Source of the DNA: Pseudanabaena biceps
GTDB taxonomy: Bacteria > Cyanobacteriota > Cyanobacteriia > Pseudanabaenales > Pseudanabaenaceae
Length of the DNA stretch: 64,000 nucleotides
Reading direction: 5' to 3'
Assembly (NCBI GenBank): GCA_013361095.1
Contig: JAATWA010000004.1
Location: forward strand, 62,001-126,000
Position 1 is the stretch's first letter; every line of letters starts with the position of its first letter. The translations under genes and the position numbers were made by a program. Below are positions 35,090 to 42,835 of this stretch, piece by piece. The notes under the pieces were generated by a model. That model did no database searches. It was given only the letters and a program-made list of their open reading frames with translations, and had not been told where the DNA came from.

Positions 35090-35174
35090 CTACACCAGCG
35101 TAAAGCCTTACTACGTTGACTTTGTAAACAAGATAGCCTCTAAACATATCACAAATTTTGACACCATCCATATA

Positions 35175-35849
35175 TCAAAAATACCCAATCTAGAACCTCC
35201 CGCTAAAGGCGCAAAGCCAAAAGTGATTCATTTGTATTTGCCGAGCCTTGTCCAATGGCTGAACGTTCACCGTGAGGATGGCTTGTCCTGTATGTTGGGT
35301 TTTCAGAATCTCGTGCAGCTCGAAGAAACCTATGGCAAGGAGGTATCGCGAGCGATTTTTGGTGGCTGTGCGACTAAGGCAATCTTCAATCCCCTTGAGC
35401 CTGAATCAGCGAAGATTTTCTCTGATTATCTTGGCGATGAGCATTTGAAGTACAAGTCTAAATCCCGTAGTTCAGGTGGTGGTAGGACTAGCACCAGTAC
35501 ATCGGATCAGGAACGTACACGCAAACTATTTGCCCCAGAGGATTTTCTCAAGTTACCGCAAGGTAATTGTATTCTCATTTCCCCTGGCTATAGCTCTAAG
35601 AAAGAAGCAAATGTCCCTCGGCGTTGCCACATCAAAATCCCCAAAGTTGATGCAGAGAGAGCAGATAAGAGCAAGTCCAAATGGGAGTCCCTAAAAGTTA
35701 GGTTGGCTAAATCTGGTAGTCAAGTACCAATTACGGATGCGGCGATCGCCTTGCGTAAGGATTACTTTCAAGAGCATTTTCCTTTGCCAGTCAAAGATGC
35801 ACCCAATGCTCCTAAGTCCACTGTCCCTGCTTGGGCTGAAGGTTTATAG
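35175..35849 (+). pseudogene. VirD4/TraG-type coupling protein, C-terminal fragment
   Basis: The frame is open from before 35100, but recognisable sequence starts at about 35180 (PNLEPPAKGAKPK). It continues LPSLVQWLNVHREDGLSCML and FQNLVQLEETYGKEVSRAIF, the TraG/TraM-recognition part of coupling proteins. NCILISPGYSS and an Ala/Pro-rich tail follow. The possible GTG at 35223 gives 208 residues. The N-terminal membrane helices and Walker A are missing, so it cannot work alone. The left breakpoint abuts the restriction-modification cassette. Confidence 0.75.
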
Positions 35850-35858
35850 AGGTAAATT

Positions 35859-37094
35859 ATGGTTTTTATACAAGCATCGGAAGCGTCTCAGGCTAATGTT
35901 CAGCAATTGGCGATCGCTCAAACTACGATTGAAGCTTTGGCAGAACTGCTGAGGCAATTGCTAGGCAAGCAGGAAGAGCAATTGCCCAATCCTGAGGCTA
36001 ATAAACAACAGCCTGATGCTCCATCATCGGGATTCAGTAATGCGGAATGGGATCGGGTATCTCAGCAATGGGATCAGGACATCATGGATGATTGGTGGCG
36101 TAGATATCAGGCTGTACCAGATCGCGCGGCTGCTTCTGAGACTTCACAGGCTTTGACTGTGACCTTGAGTAATCCTCGCGATAAAGGTGATCCTGATTTT
36201 GCGATGTTACCAAACTCGCCCATTCAGCCATCACCTTTATCTGGCAGTAATCTACCGCCACTGCCTGAGTCATCGCAGTCACCATTGCCCATTCTTGCGG
36301 AAGAGAACTATATCGATGTGGATTGGCGAGAACTCCCTAGAATCGAGTTAGCAGAATTACTACGTCGAGATTTGGATGGGGATGGGATTACTGATGTCGA
36401 TGAACTGCGAATGGGACTCAATCCTCGCAGCATTGATACCGATGGCGATGGCATCAGCGATCGCGATGAGTTGGGAAGTTCTAATCCTCTAGCGTTTGAT
36501 GATTTCCAACAACAGGTGATGGCGGCAGTTTCAGTTGCCCTAGTTGCGAAATTGGGCGTTGATGGCAAGTATGAGGCAGAAAACTATCGCATTCAGGCTC
36601 AGGATAATCTCTATGAGATTTCTAATCTTGATGGTGTGGCGATCGCTAAGTTTGAACTGCAAAGCGATCGGGCTGTGTTTATTGAGGATAAGACAACCCT
36701 TGACCAACAAATTGACTTTACTAAAACTGCTTTTAGAACAATCACTGTAGATATTGCGAGTTTGACTCAGAATCAGGGTTATCTCGCGGCAGTAGATAAG
36801 CTGGGAGATCTAGCTCCTGCTGGGGCTAGGGGTGTAGTGGTCGTTGAAAATGCCCTTAATGAGACTGGTCAGGAGTCGTTTAAGGGTGAGTTTTATGATT
36901 TCCAAAGGAATCAGTATGGTGATATTGCCATTGTCAATAACCAGACTGGCGAAGATATTTTACGAACTACTGAAGGGCAAATTTCTCTTAATTCCATGAC
37001 TCCAACTGATTTAAACAACTTTCAGCAAGCATTTCAACGGATGAATCTGCCTCAGCCGATGCTAGAACAATCTAGTCCAGATTTAGAGCGTTAG
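35859..37094 (+). CDS. hypothetical protein with thrombospondin-type-3-like calcium repeats
   Basis: 411 residues, starting nine bases after the coupling-protein fragment. Residues 1-45 look helical/coiled (SEASQANVQQLAIAQTTIEA). A long Pro/Gln/Ser-rich low-complexity section follows. Near residues 168-205 two calcium-binding repeats occur: DLDGDGITDVDELRMGLNP and DTDGDGISDRDELGSSNP. The C-terminal part (YEAENYRIQAQDNLYEISNL...) resembles a piece of the next gene's product (FERSDGKGNYKFSLEKASDT), suggesting a shared domain. No known family is recognised. Position inside the conjugation region suggests a DNA-processing or surface role, unproven. Confidence 0.6.
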   Translation: MVFIQASEASQANVQQLAIAQTTIEALAELLRQLLGKQEEQLPNPEANKQQPDAPSSGFSNAEWDRVSQQWDQDIMDDWWRRYQAVPDRAAASETSQALTVTLSNPRDKGDPDFAMLPNSPIQPSPLSGSNLPPLPESSQSPLPILAEENYIDVDWRELPRIELAELLRRDLDGDGITDVDELRMGLNPRSIDTDGDGISDRDELGSSNPLAFDDFQQQVMAAVSVALVAKLGVDGKYEAENYRIQAQDNLYEISNLDGVAIAKFELQSDRAVFIEDKTTLDQQIDFTKTAFRTITVDIASLTQNQGYLAAVDKLGDLAPAGARGVVVVENALNETGQESFKGEFYDFQRNQYGDIAIVNNQTGEDILRTTEGQISLNSMTPTDLNNFQQAFQRMNLPQPMLEQSSPDLER

Positions 37095-37103
37095 GTAAAG
37101 GCG

Positions 37104-37805
37104 ATGATTACTGCGAATCCAGAGATTGATATAGCTCAGTTTATGGCTGTGTTTAACCAAGTTGTGGAACTGCATAGCGTCCATATTTTAGCGATCGCTG
37201 AACGAAAAATGTCTTCTATTACGGATTTAACGATGATCGATAAAGATGATGTATTTGATGAAGCATGGCAACCATCTCATGTACGGAACAAAGGTAGCGA
37301 TTCTAATTCGGGTGCTGCTGACGCTCAACAGGTAAATACTGCTACTCAAGAACAGAACCCAAGCAATTATGCAACGCAGATTCAAAATCTAGCTCTATCA
37401 ATGTTTGATGGTTTAAGTAATCTGCGTAAGGATAATTCCGAGAGTAAATCTGAAGATGTTGCAAATGCTGCTATTCCCAGTTCTCCTAATCAAGTTACCG
37501 ATGCAGAGCGAGATCTAAAACTGGCGCAGAATTGTCGCGAACTGTTGCAAGTAAAAGGCAGAGATGATGGTAATAATCTTATCTTTGAGCGTTCTGATGG
37601 CAAGGGAAACTACAAATTCAGTTTAGAGAAAGCATCGGATACGATGACATTGAATGCAAAGGATCGTCCTGTTAATCCGATTCTGGTGGAGTCGCAGGGG
37701 ACAGTCGTGGAATCTAATGTCACTGATCGAGATGCAGCCAATATCAGTAAGGCTGTGGAAATGTTGAATGCACAGCAGTCCAGACCTCTTGAAAATCAGA
37801 AATAA
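37104..37805 (+). CDS. hypothetical protein of the conjugative region
   Basis: 233 residues, ten bases downstream of the calcium-repeat protein, so probably in the same transcript. The middle third is Ser/Asn/Gln-rich and likely disordered. The C-terminal 90 residues (DAERDLKLAQNCRELLQVKG, NNLIFERSDGKGNYKFSLEK) look like a small folded domain also present in the preceding protein. No membrane segment or catalytic motif is seen. Confidence 0.55.
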   Translation: MITANPEIDIAQFMAVFNQVVELHSVHILAIAERKMSSITDLTMIDKDDVFDEAWQPSHVRNKGSDSNSGAADAQQVNTATQEQNPSNYATQIQNLALSMFDGLSNLRKDNSESKSEDVANAAIPSSPNQVTDAERDLKLAQNCRELLQVKGRDDGNNLIFERSDGKGNYKFSLEKASDTMTLNAKDRPVNPILVESQGTVVESNVTDRDAANISKAVEMLNAQQSRPLENQK

Positions 37806-37860
37806 CTATGTTTTACATTCTTCAAGTTCTCATTGAGTCTAACTCTACCAACGATACGAG

Positions 37861-38436
37861 TTAATCTTCTAACCAACTAAACAATTCACCAACTGTAAGC
37901 TGAAACGATTCTGCAAAGGATAGCACTGGCAAGCGGTCGCTTTTATTTTCAAACACAGCAATCGTGCGATCGCTAAAATAGACAAATACCAATTCCTCAT
38001 CGGGATCGAGTAGCCATCCCATTTCTGTACCATGATCTAAACAATAGAGAATATTCCGAATCACTTTTGTTTGGTTCTGGTCTGGTGAGAGGATCTCGAT
38101 TACCCAATTAGGAGCAGTCTCAAATAGATTTGATACTTTGCCATCGTTATCTCTAGGAATGCGTTCCCAAGTAAAAACTGAAATGTCTGGAATAACCGAG
38201 CGATTGCCAAAATTACACCGTAACTCTGAATAGGCACGGGCAACCTTTTGAGGTTTGAGAGCTAGGTTAATTGCTGAGCCAAGGTCAAGCTGAACTGTAC
38301 TATGTTTTCCCTGTGGCATCGGCTTTTGGACTATCTCCCCATCAATAAATTCACAAGCGGGTTTTGTCTCTGGTAATTTCAGAAACTCTTCAAGGGTTAT
38401 AGGTTTAACAGGAGTTTGAACCATTGCGCTCGCCAC
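37861..38436 (-). CDS. Uma2-family protein (putative PD-(D/E)xK nuclease, DUF820)
   Basis: 191 residues with the family pattern: TLEEFLKLPETKPACEFIDG near the start, GKHSTVQLDLGSAINLAL, VIPDISVFTW, PNWVIEILSPDQNQTKVIRN and the C-terminal LLDPDEELVFVY. Uma2 proteins have a PD-(D/E)xK nuclease-like fold (here PDIS...EILSP), are very numerous in cyanobacteria, and have no settled function. It is transcribed away from topoisomerase. Confidence 0.88.
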   Translation of the reverse strand: MASAMVQTPVKPITLEEFLKLPETKPACEFIDGEIVQKPMPQGKHSTVQLDLGSAINLALKPQKVARAYSELRCNFGNRSVIPDISVFTWERIPRDNDGKVSNLFETAPNWVIEILSPDQNQTKVIRNILYCLDHGTEMGWLLDPDEELVFVYFSDRTIAVFENKSDRLPVLSFAESFQLTVGELFSWLED

Positions 38437-38530
38437 TTTTAATGATGATTATAGACTACAAGCATTGTCGTTTATCGTCTTCATAGATTTTTAGACCAGA
38501 TCCAAGATAAAGTCCACGTAGGTAAAAAAT

Positions 38531-40450
38531 ATGAAAAAGCTGTTACTCGTTGAATCTCCATCTAAGTGCAAAACCATCCAAGCTATCCTTGGCAGTGAAT
38601 GGCAAGTAGAAGCTTCCTTTGGTCACTTTACGGAACTTGCTAAAGATGGTGAAGATAGCTTGGGCTTTACCATGCACAAGGATACCAACAAAATTGAATG
38701 TCGCTATCAATTGACCGAAGGTAAAGGTCAACAGGTAGTCTCTAAACTTCGGGCGGCGGTGAAGAATGCTTCAGAAGTGGTGCTTGCTACTGATGGCGAT
38801 CGCGAGGGTGAGGGGATTGCATGGCATTTACAACAGCAACTGCATCTTCGTAATCCTAAACGGGCGGTCTATAACCAGATTACGCCTACGGCAGTTAAAG
38901 CAGCGATCGCTAATGCTCATCAGTTAGATTTAAATCTGATTTCCGCACAACGCGCTAGACAATGCTTGGATCGGTTGATTGGGTTTAAGGTTTCGCCTTT
39001 GGTACGGCGGACAAGTGGCGGTAGCTCGGCTGGTCGGGTGCAGTCGGTGGCTCTGCATATTGTCTGTCAGCGCGAACGGGAGATTAATACTTTTGTGCCG
39101 ATTACTTATTGGTCGGTATGGACGGAATATGCTGAAGGCTTCACTGCCTTCTATGCAGGTAGCAGTGAGATTGAGCCTGTGCTTGACGATAACGATGTCA
39201 CCGATGATGCGGCGGAAGTGAATACGGAATCTACAGTGGAGTCAAAACGGGTATTGTCGGAAGCGGAAGCTACAAGAATTATTCAAGTTGCCCGTAATCA
39301 TCCCCATGTCGTTCGCGAAGCTTCGGGTGTCACTGCTCAGAAATCACCGTTACCACCTTTCATTACCAGTTCGCTCCAGCAAGCTGCCTCTGTGAGATTA
39401 GGACTATCACCTGAAGAGACAATGAAGGTAGCTCAAGAGTTGTTTGAGGGTGTCGATTTGCCTCAAGGTCGTAAGGGTTTGATTACCTATCACCGTACTG
39501 ATAGCACTAGCTTAGCGCCTGAGTTTTGTGCTGAGGTGAAGGAATGGCTATCAAAACATGATCCTGATAATGTCCCCAAGAAAACTACTCGTCATCGCGA
39601 ACAGGCGAATGCTCAATCCGCCCATGAAGCGATTCGTCCTACCTATTTGAGTCCTGCTTTAACGGGTGGTCAGACTTTGGCTTTAGCGAATGCAGGGTTT
39701 ACACAGAAACAAACTCAACCTCCTGCGAGGTATAGCGAGGCGAAGTTGGTACAGGTGCTTGAGCGTCAGGGTGTGGGTAGACCGAGTACGTTTGCAGCAA
39801 TCGTGAAGACGCTTAAGGATAGAACCTATGTGTTACTCAAGGGTAAGGTGCTTGAACCTTCGGCTTTGGGAATGTCTACGGATGATGTGTTGCATAAAAC
39901 TTTCCCCGATCTGCTCAGAGCCGATTTTACCGCAGGGATGGAGACGACTTTGGATGAAATCTCGGTGGGTAAGTTGGAGTGGCAAAGCTATTTGATTGGT
40001 TGGCATCAGTCCTATTTTCAGCCAATGTTGGCGCGAGCTTATATAAATCTCGGTGCAGATTTACAGCCAAGTAATCGCAAAAATGAGCTTTCGGATGTGG
40101 CTTGTCCTGCTTGTAATCATCCGCTTAGTAAGATTCCTTCTAAGAAAGTCAGTGGTGGGCATTTTCTCAAGTGTGAGCATGGCTGTGAGAATCTGGTAAT
40201 GTTCTGGAGCGATCGCCGTAATCAGTGGGAGATTCCTCAAGCTAAGAGTGAGAATGCAGTGACGGCGGAGGTGACTAGTTTTGCTTGTCCTGTCTGTGGT
40301 AAGCCTTTGGCTAAGTTTCCCTACCATAAGGATGGTGTGGATAAGTTGATGTTGAAGTGTGCGGATGCTCAGGCTCGGCAACGCAAGAATCATGCGGATG
40401 TGGTCTTTTTCTGGTCTTCTCAGGAGAGGTGGTGGTCGAAGAAGTGGTAG
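38531..40450 (+). CDS. topA: type IA DNA topoisomerase, C-terminal tail cut off by an IS
   Basis: 639 residues. Toprim motifs LLVESPSKCKTIQAILG and LATDGDREGEGIAWHLQQQ, the nucleotidyl-transfer tyrosine in GLITYHRTDSTSLAPEF (Tyr 320), then QSAHEAIRPTYLSP and VLERQGVGRPSTFAAIVKTL. Two zinc-ribbon-like segments follow (CPACNHPLSKIPSKK; CPVCGKPLAKFPYHK). It relaxes negative supercoils. The natural C-terminus (53 Lys-rich residues from FGDLDEAAKPN) is separated by an IS1-type element at 40446, leaving only W after SKK. The catalytic core is complete, so activity may remain. Its place beside conjugation genes suggests an element-borne topoisomerase rather than the housekeeping copy. Confidence 0.9.
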   Translation: MKKLLLVESPSKCKTIQAILGSEWQVEASFGHFTELAKDGEDSLGFTMHKDTNKIECRYQLTEGKGQQVVSKLRAAVKNASEVVLATDGDREGEGIAWHLQQQLHLRNPKRAVYNQITPTAVKAAIANAHQLDLNLISAQRARQCLDRLIGFKVSPLVRRTSGGSSAGRVQSVALHIVCQREREINTFVPITYWSVWTEYAEGFTAFYAGSSEIEPVLDDNDVTDDAAEVNTESTVESKRVLSEAEATRIIQVARNHPHVVREASGVTAQKSPLPPFITSSLQQAASVRLGLSPEETMKVAQELFEGVDLPQGRKGLITYHRTDSTSLAPEFCAEVKEWLSKHDPDNVPKKTTRHREQANAQSAHEAIRPTYLSPALTGGQTLALANAGFTQKQTQPPARYSEAKLVQVLERQGVGRPSTFAAIVKTLKDRTYVLLKGKVLEPSALGMSTDDVLHKTFPDLLRADFTAGMETTLDEISVGKLEWQSYLIGWHQSYFQPMLARAYINLGADLQPSNRKNELSDVACPACNHPLSKIPSKKVSGGHFLKCEHGCENLVMFWSDRRNQWEIPQAKSENAVTAEVTSFACPVCGKPLAKFPYHKDGVDKLMLKCADAQARQRKNHADVVFFWSSQERWWSKKW

Positions 40451-41222
40451 TCCTAAACAAGTAAGGATGAGTTGTAGTGGTGAATAAAAAACCAGATAGC
40501 ACCAATATGATTTTCTATTTTTTTAGAGAAAGAGAGAGTTTTACGAACTAGTCGAGAGATTCGTTGTCGCATCGTACAGTTAAAACGTTCAATATAATTG
40601 GTTTTCCCTGTTTCCTTTCCAACCGCGATATGCCGCATGTCTGGGAACACAACAGAATATGCATTCCAAAAATCTGTATAAGCAACAGCACACTGACGAT
40701 AAACACTGGGCAAAGAATTCCAAAGCTTTTGCGCTCCTTGTGCGGAGCGATCGCCGATATGAACGCCAACAATTTCGCGAGTATCAACATCAATGGCAAG
40801 CCAAATCCACTGTTTATTGCCTTTATTGCCAACAAAAGACCACATTTCATCACACTGAATCGTTAGTCTTCCTTTTTTTTTAGCGGATACATTTACTTGT
40901 TGAGGAATCGCCTCGTATTTACGATTGACATAATTCTGCAACCAAGTTTCAGAAACGTCACAAACTCTGGCAATACCTGCAAGAGGAATCTTCTCAAGTA
41001 AGAGTTTGTCAATCAAGGCTTTGGTTTCTTCAGAGATTAGTTTTTGCCGTGGTGCTTCAACAAACTGGCGACCACAGGCTTTACATTTATGATTTTGATT
41101 CCCGTTATGAATAAAACCATTTTTGACCACATCTTTTGAGTTACAGTTTGGACAATTTGGCATTGGTAATTAAGTGTCTTAGAGTTCTTTTATGATTTTA
41201 TCCTTACATCTCGCGGACTACC
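40446..41222. mobile_element. IS1-family insertion sequence (copy 1, intact)
   Basis: 777 bp with imperfect inverted ends GGTAGTCC...GTAAGGAT. The 8-bp target duplication GAAGAAGT lies at 40438-40445 and 41223-41230, inside the end of the topoisomerase gene. A second, damaged copy of this element lies at 47912-49200. Confidence 0.93.
40453..41163 (-). CDS. IS1-family transposase
   Basis: A 236-residue single-frame transposase. The N-terminal zinc ribbon is MPNCPNCNSKDVVKNG...KCKACGRQF. An HTH follows (LAGIARVCDVSETWLQNYV), then the DDE core: TIQCDEMWSFVGNKGNKQW (Asp), AVAYTDFWNAY (Asp), and GKTNYIERFNCTMRQRISRL (Glu). The run AAAAAAAAA at the AKKKG codons is a natural slippage site, but this copy is in frame. 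Confidence 0.92.
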   Translation of the reverse strand: MPNCPNCNSKDVVKNGFIHNGNQNHKCKACGRQFVEAPRQKLISEETKALIDKLLLEKIPLAGIARVCDVSETWLQNYVNRKYEAIPQQVNVSAKKKGRLTIQCDEMWSFVGNKGNKQWIWLAIDVDTREIVGVHIGDRSAQGAQKLWNSLPSVYRQCAVAYTDFWNAYSVVFPDMRHIAVGKETGKTNYIERFNCTMRQRISRLVRKTLSFSKKIENHIGAIWFFIHHYNSSLLV

Positions 41223-41230
41223 GAAGAAGT

Positions 41231-41391
41231 TTGGTGATCTGGATGAGGCGGCTAAGCCGAATTTGGGTAAGAGTTCAACGGGTAAGGAGAAGAAATCTGC
41301 TCAGGGGAAGCCTAAACAAAAGTCTGCTGGGGCTAAGACTAATTCTAAGCTCCAGCAGACTTTTCCAGTTAATCGCGTCTCCAAAAAATGA
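41231..41391 (+). pseudogene. severed 3' end of the type IA topoisomerase gene
   Basis: Right after the second GAAGAAGT the frame gives FGDLDEAAKPNLGKSSTGKE, then a Lys-rich tail (KKSAQGKPKQKSAGAKTNSK) ending VNRVSKK and TGA at 41389-41391. Removing the IS and one 8-bp duplicate joins it in frame to ...WWSKK. The intact protein would be about 691 residues. The basic tail would be expected to help DNA binding. Confidence 0.88.
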
Positions 41392-41410
41392 AGGATTAGA
41401 GAATAAGGGA

Positions 41411-41920
41411 TTACTGTGGTGCGCCCAAGAAATCGCGCTTGCCTAGTTCAACACCGCAATGTCGGAGGATGTCATAGGTAGTCGTCACATGAAAATAGAC
41501 ATTTGGCAAAATGAAGAATAACAAATAGGCTTGTCCAGTGAAGGTCAGCGTTTCTTTCCCTACAGTTAAAGTTATTACCTTCTCTTCAGAACCATCAATC
41601 TGTTCAGATGTGAATGACTCCATGTAGGCAACGGCAGCTCGCAGCCGATCGCAAAGTTCTGCGAAAGTGTTTTCGTTATCTTCGACTGCGGGTGCTTCTA
41701 CTCCTGCCAATCTTGCAACGCCACGTCTCGCAATGTCCGAAGCAATATGAACTTGACGGATGAGTGGCAACATATCGGGATACAAGCGACTAGCAATCAG
41801 AACCGAAGGGTCTATTTTTTTTGCTTCAGCGTGAGCCGCTCCCTTTTCGAGAATCGCGACTAGATTATTAAGCGATCTCACTAGGGAAGGAATCGCAACT
41901 TGATACATCGAAATAGTCAT
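41411..41920 (-). CDS. DUF1993-family protein
   Basis: 169 residues, helical, DinB-like. Family features: the start MTISMYQVAIPSLVRSLNNL, the helix SRLYPDMLPLIRQVHIASD, AELCDRLRAAVAYMESFT, and the C-terminal FFILPNVYFHVTTTYDILRH ending GKRDFLGAP. Function is unknown; DUF1993 proteins are often found near stress genes. It stands alone, tail to tail with the topoisomerase fragment. Confidence 0.88.
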   Translation of the reverse strand: MTISMYQVAIPSLVRSLNNLVAILEKGAAHAEAKKIDPSVLIASRLYPDMLPLIRQVHIASDIARRGVARLAGVEAPAVEDNENTFAELCDRLRAAVAYMESFTSEQIDGSEEKVITLTVGKETLTFTGQAYLLFFILPNVYFHVTTTYDILRHCGVELGKRDFLGAPQ

Positions 41921-42082
41921 TAAAGCTTCTCCAGTTTTTTGATAAATTAATCTTTAGAAATCGAGTGTCACTATAACTGATCGCGACATTCATTGCGAAT
42001 CAATCTCGAATACGCTCTAACCTATAACAGATATGTTTCCAGTTGAGTATGTCCTTTCACAAGTACAGTGAAATAATAATTT

Positions 42083-42664
42083 TTAAATTCCTGCTTTTGC
42101 AAAAAACTGACTTGCTGTGACTGCTAAATCTGGGAATAACTCATCGGTTAAAAGGCGATCGCCTTGATAAGTTTCTGGAGGACGGTCAGGATAAAACACC
42201 GTTAAAGTTTTTCCTATTGGATTAATAACCCATACTCTTAATACTCCTGCCTTCAGATAATCCCCAGCCTTTGCCACAAACTCCCGAAATGTCTGTCCTT
42301 CTGACATAATCTCAATCACTAACTCAGGCGGTACGGGACACATCTCATTACCGACATCACTGGGCAAACGCTCCATAGAAATATAGGTCAAATCAGGTAC
42401 AGGACACCAATCCTGATCGTTGCGTATTAGTATGATTCCCCATTCTGGATAGACAAAACCTTTACCTTTAAACAAAGTTCGTAAAAAAATCAATAATTCT
42501 GCTTGCAAAGAAGCGTGAAATCTTTTTGGCGACATTTTTCTTATGGCTTGACCATCAATAAATTCATAATTCTGATCAGACTCAGGGCTTGCCAAAAATT
42601 CCGCCAATGTCAGTCGCGACAATGTGACTGTCCCTATCAATGGCGATTGAATCACGGTAGTCAT
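42083..42664 (-). CDS. Uma2-family protein (putative PD-(D/E)xK nuclease, DUF820)
   Basis: 193 residues. LTLAEFLASPESDQNYEFID, then RFHASLQAELLIFLRTLF, VPDLTYISMERLPSD, PELVIEIMSEGQTFREFVAK and the end ELFPDLAVTASQFF. It belongs to a different subgroup from the Uma2 gene at 37861. It is divergent from mfd, with about 170 bases of shared upstream region. Confidence 0.88.
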   Translation of the reverse strand: MTTVIQSPLIGTVTLSRLTLAEFLASPESDQNYEFIDGQAIRKMSPKRFHASLQAELLIFLRTLFKGKGFVYPEWGIILIRNDQDWCPVPDLTYISMERLPSDVGNEMCPVPPELVIEIMSEGQTFREFVAKAGDYLKAGVLRVWVINPIGKTLTVFYPDRPPETYQGDRLLTDELFPDLAVTASQFFAKAGI

Positions 42665-42835
42665 TTTAATACTCCTTTTTTGTAAAAAGTTGATATTTTC
42701 CTAACTTGTCAAGGATATCCTTGTAATCATGCCAACTGAGCCTCAGCTATATCTTAGCTGGATTAAGTCTGAGTTAAATATTAAGATAGATACCCTAAAG
42801 TAATTTTAAACACAGGACTAAGTTAACCCCAACCC

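Noticed and set aside
24001..41391. A functional conjugative element
   Set aside because: VirB9, VirB10, VirB11, a relaxase and most of the coupling protein are not seen, and VirB5- and VirB8-like genes are broken.
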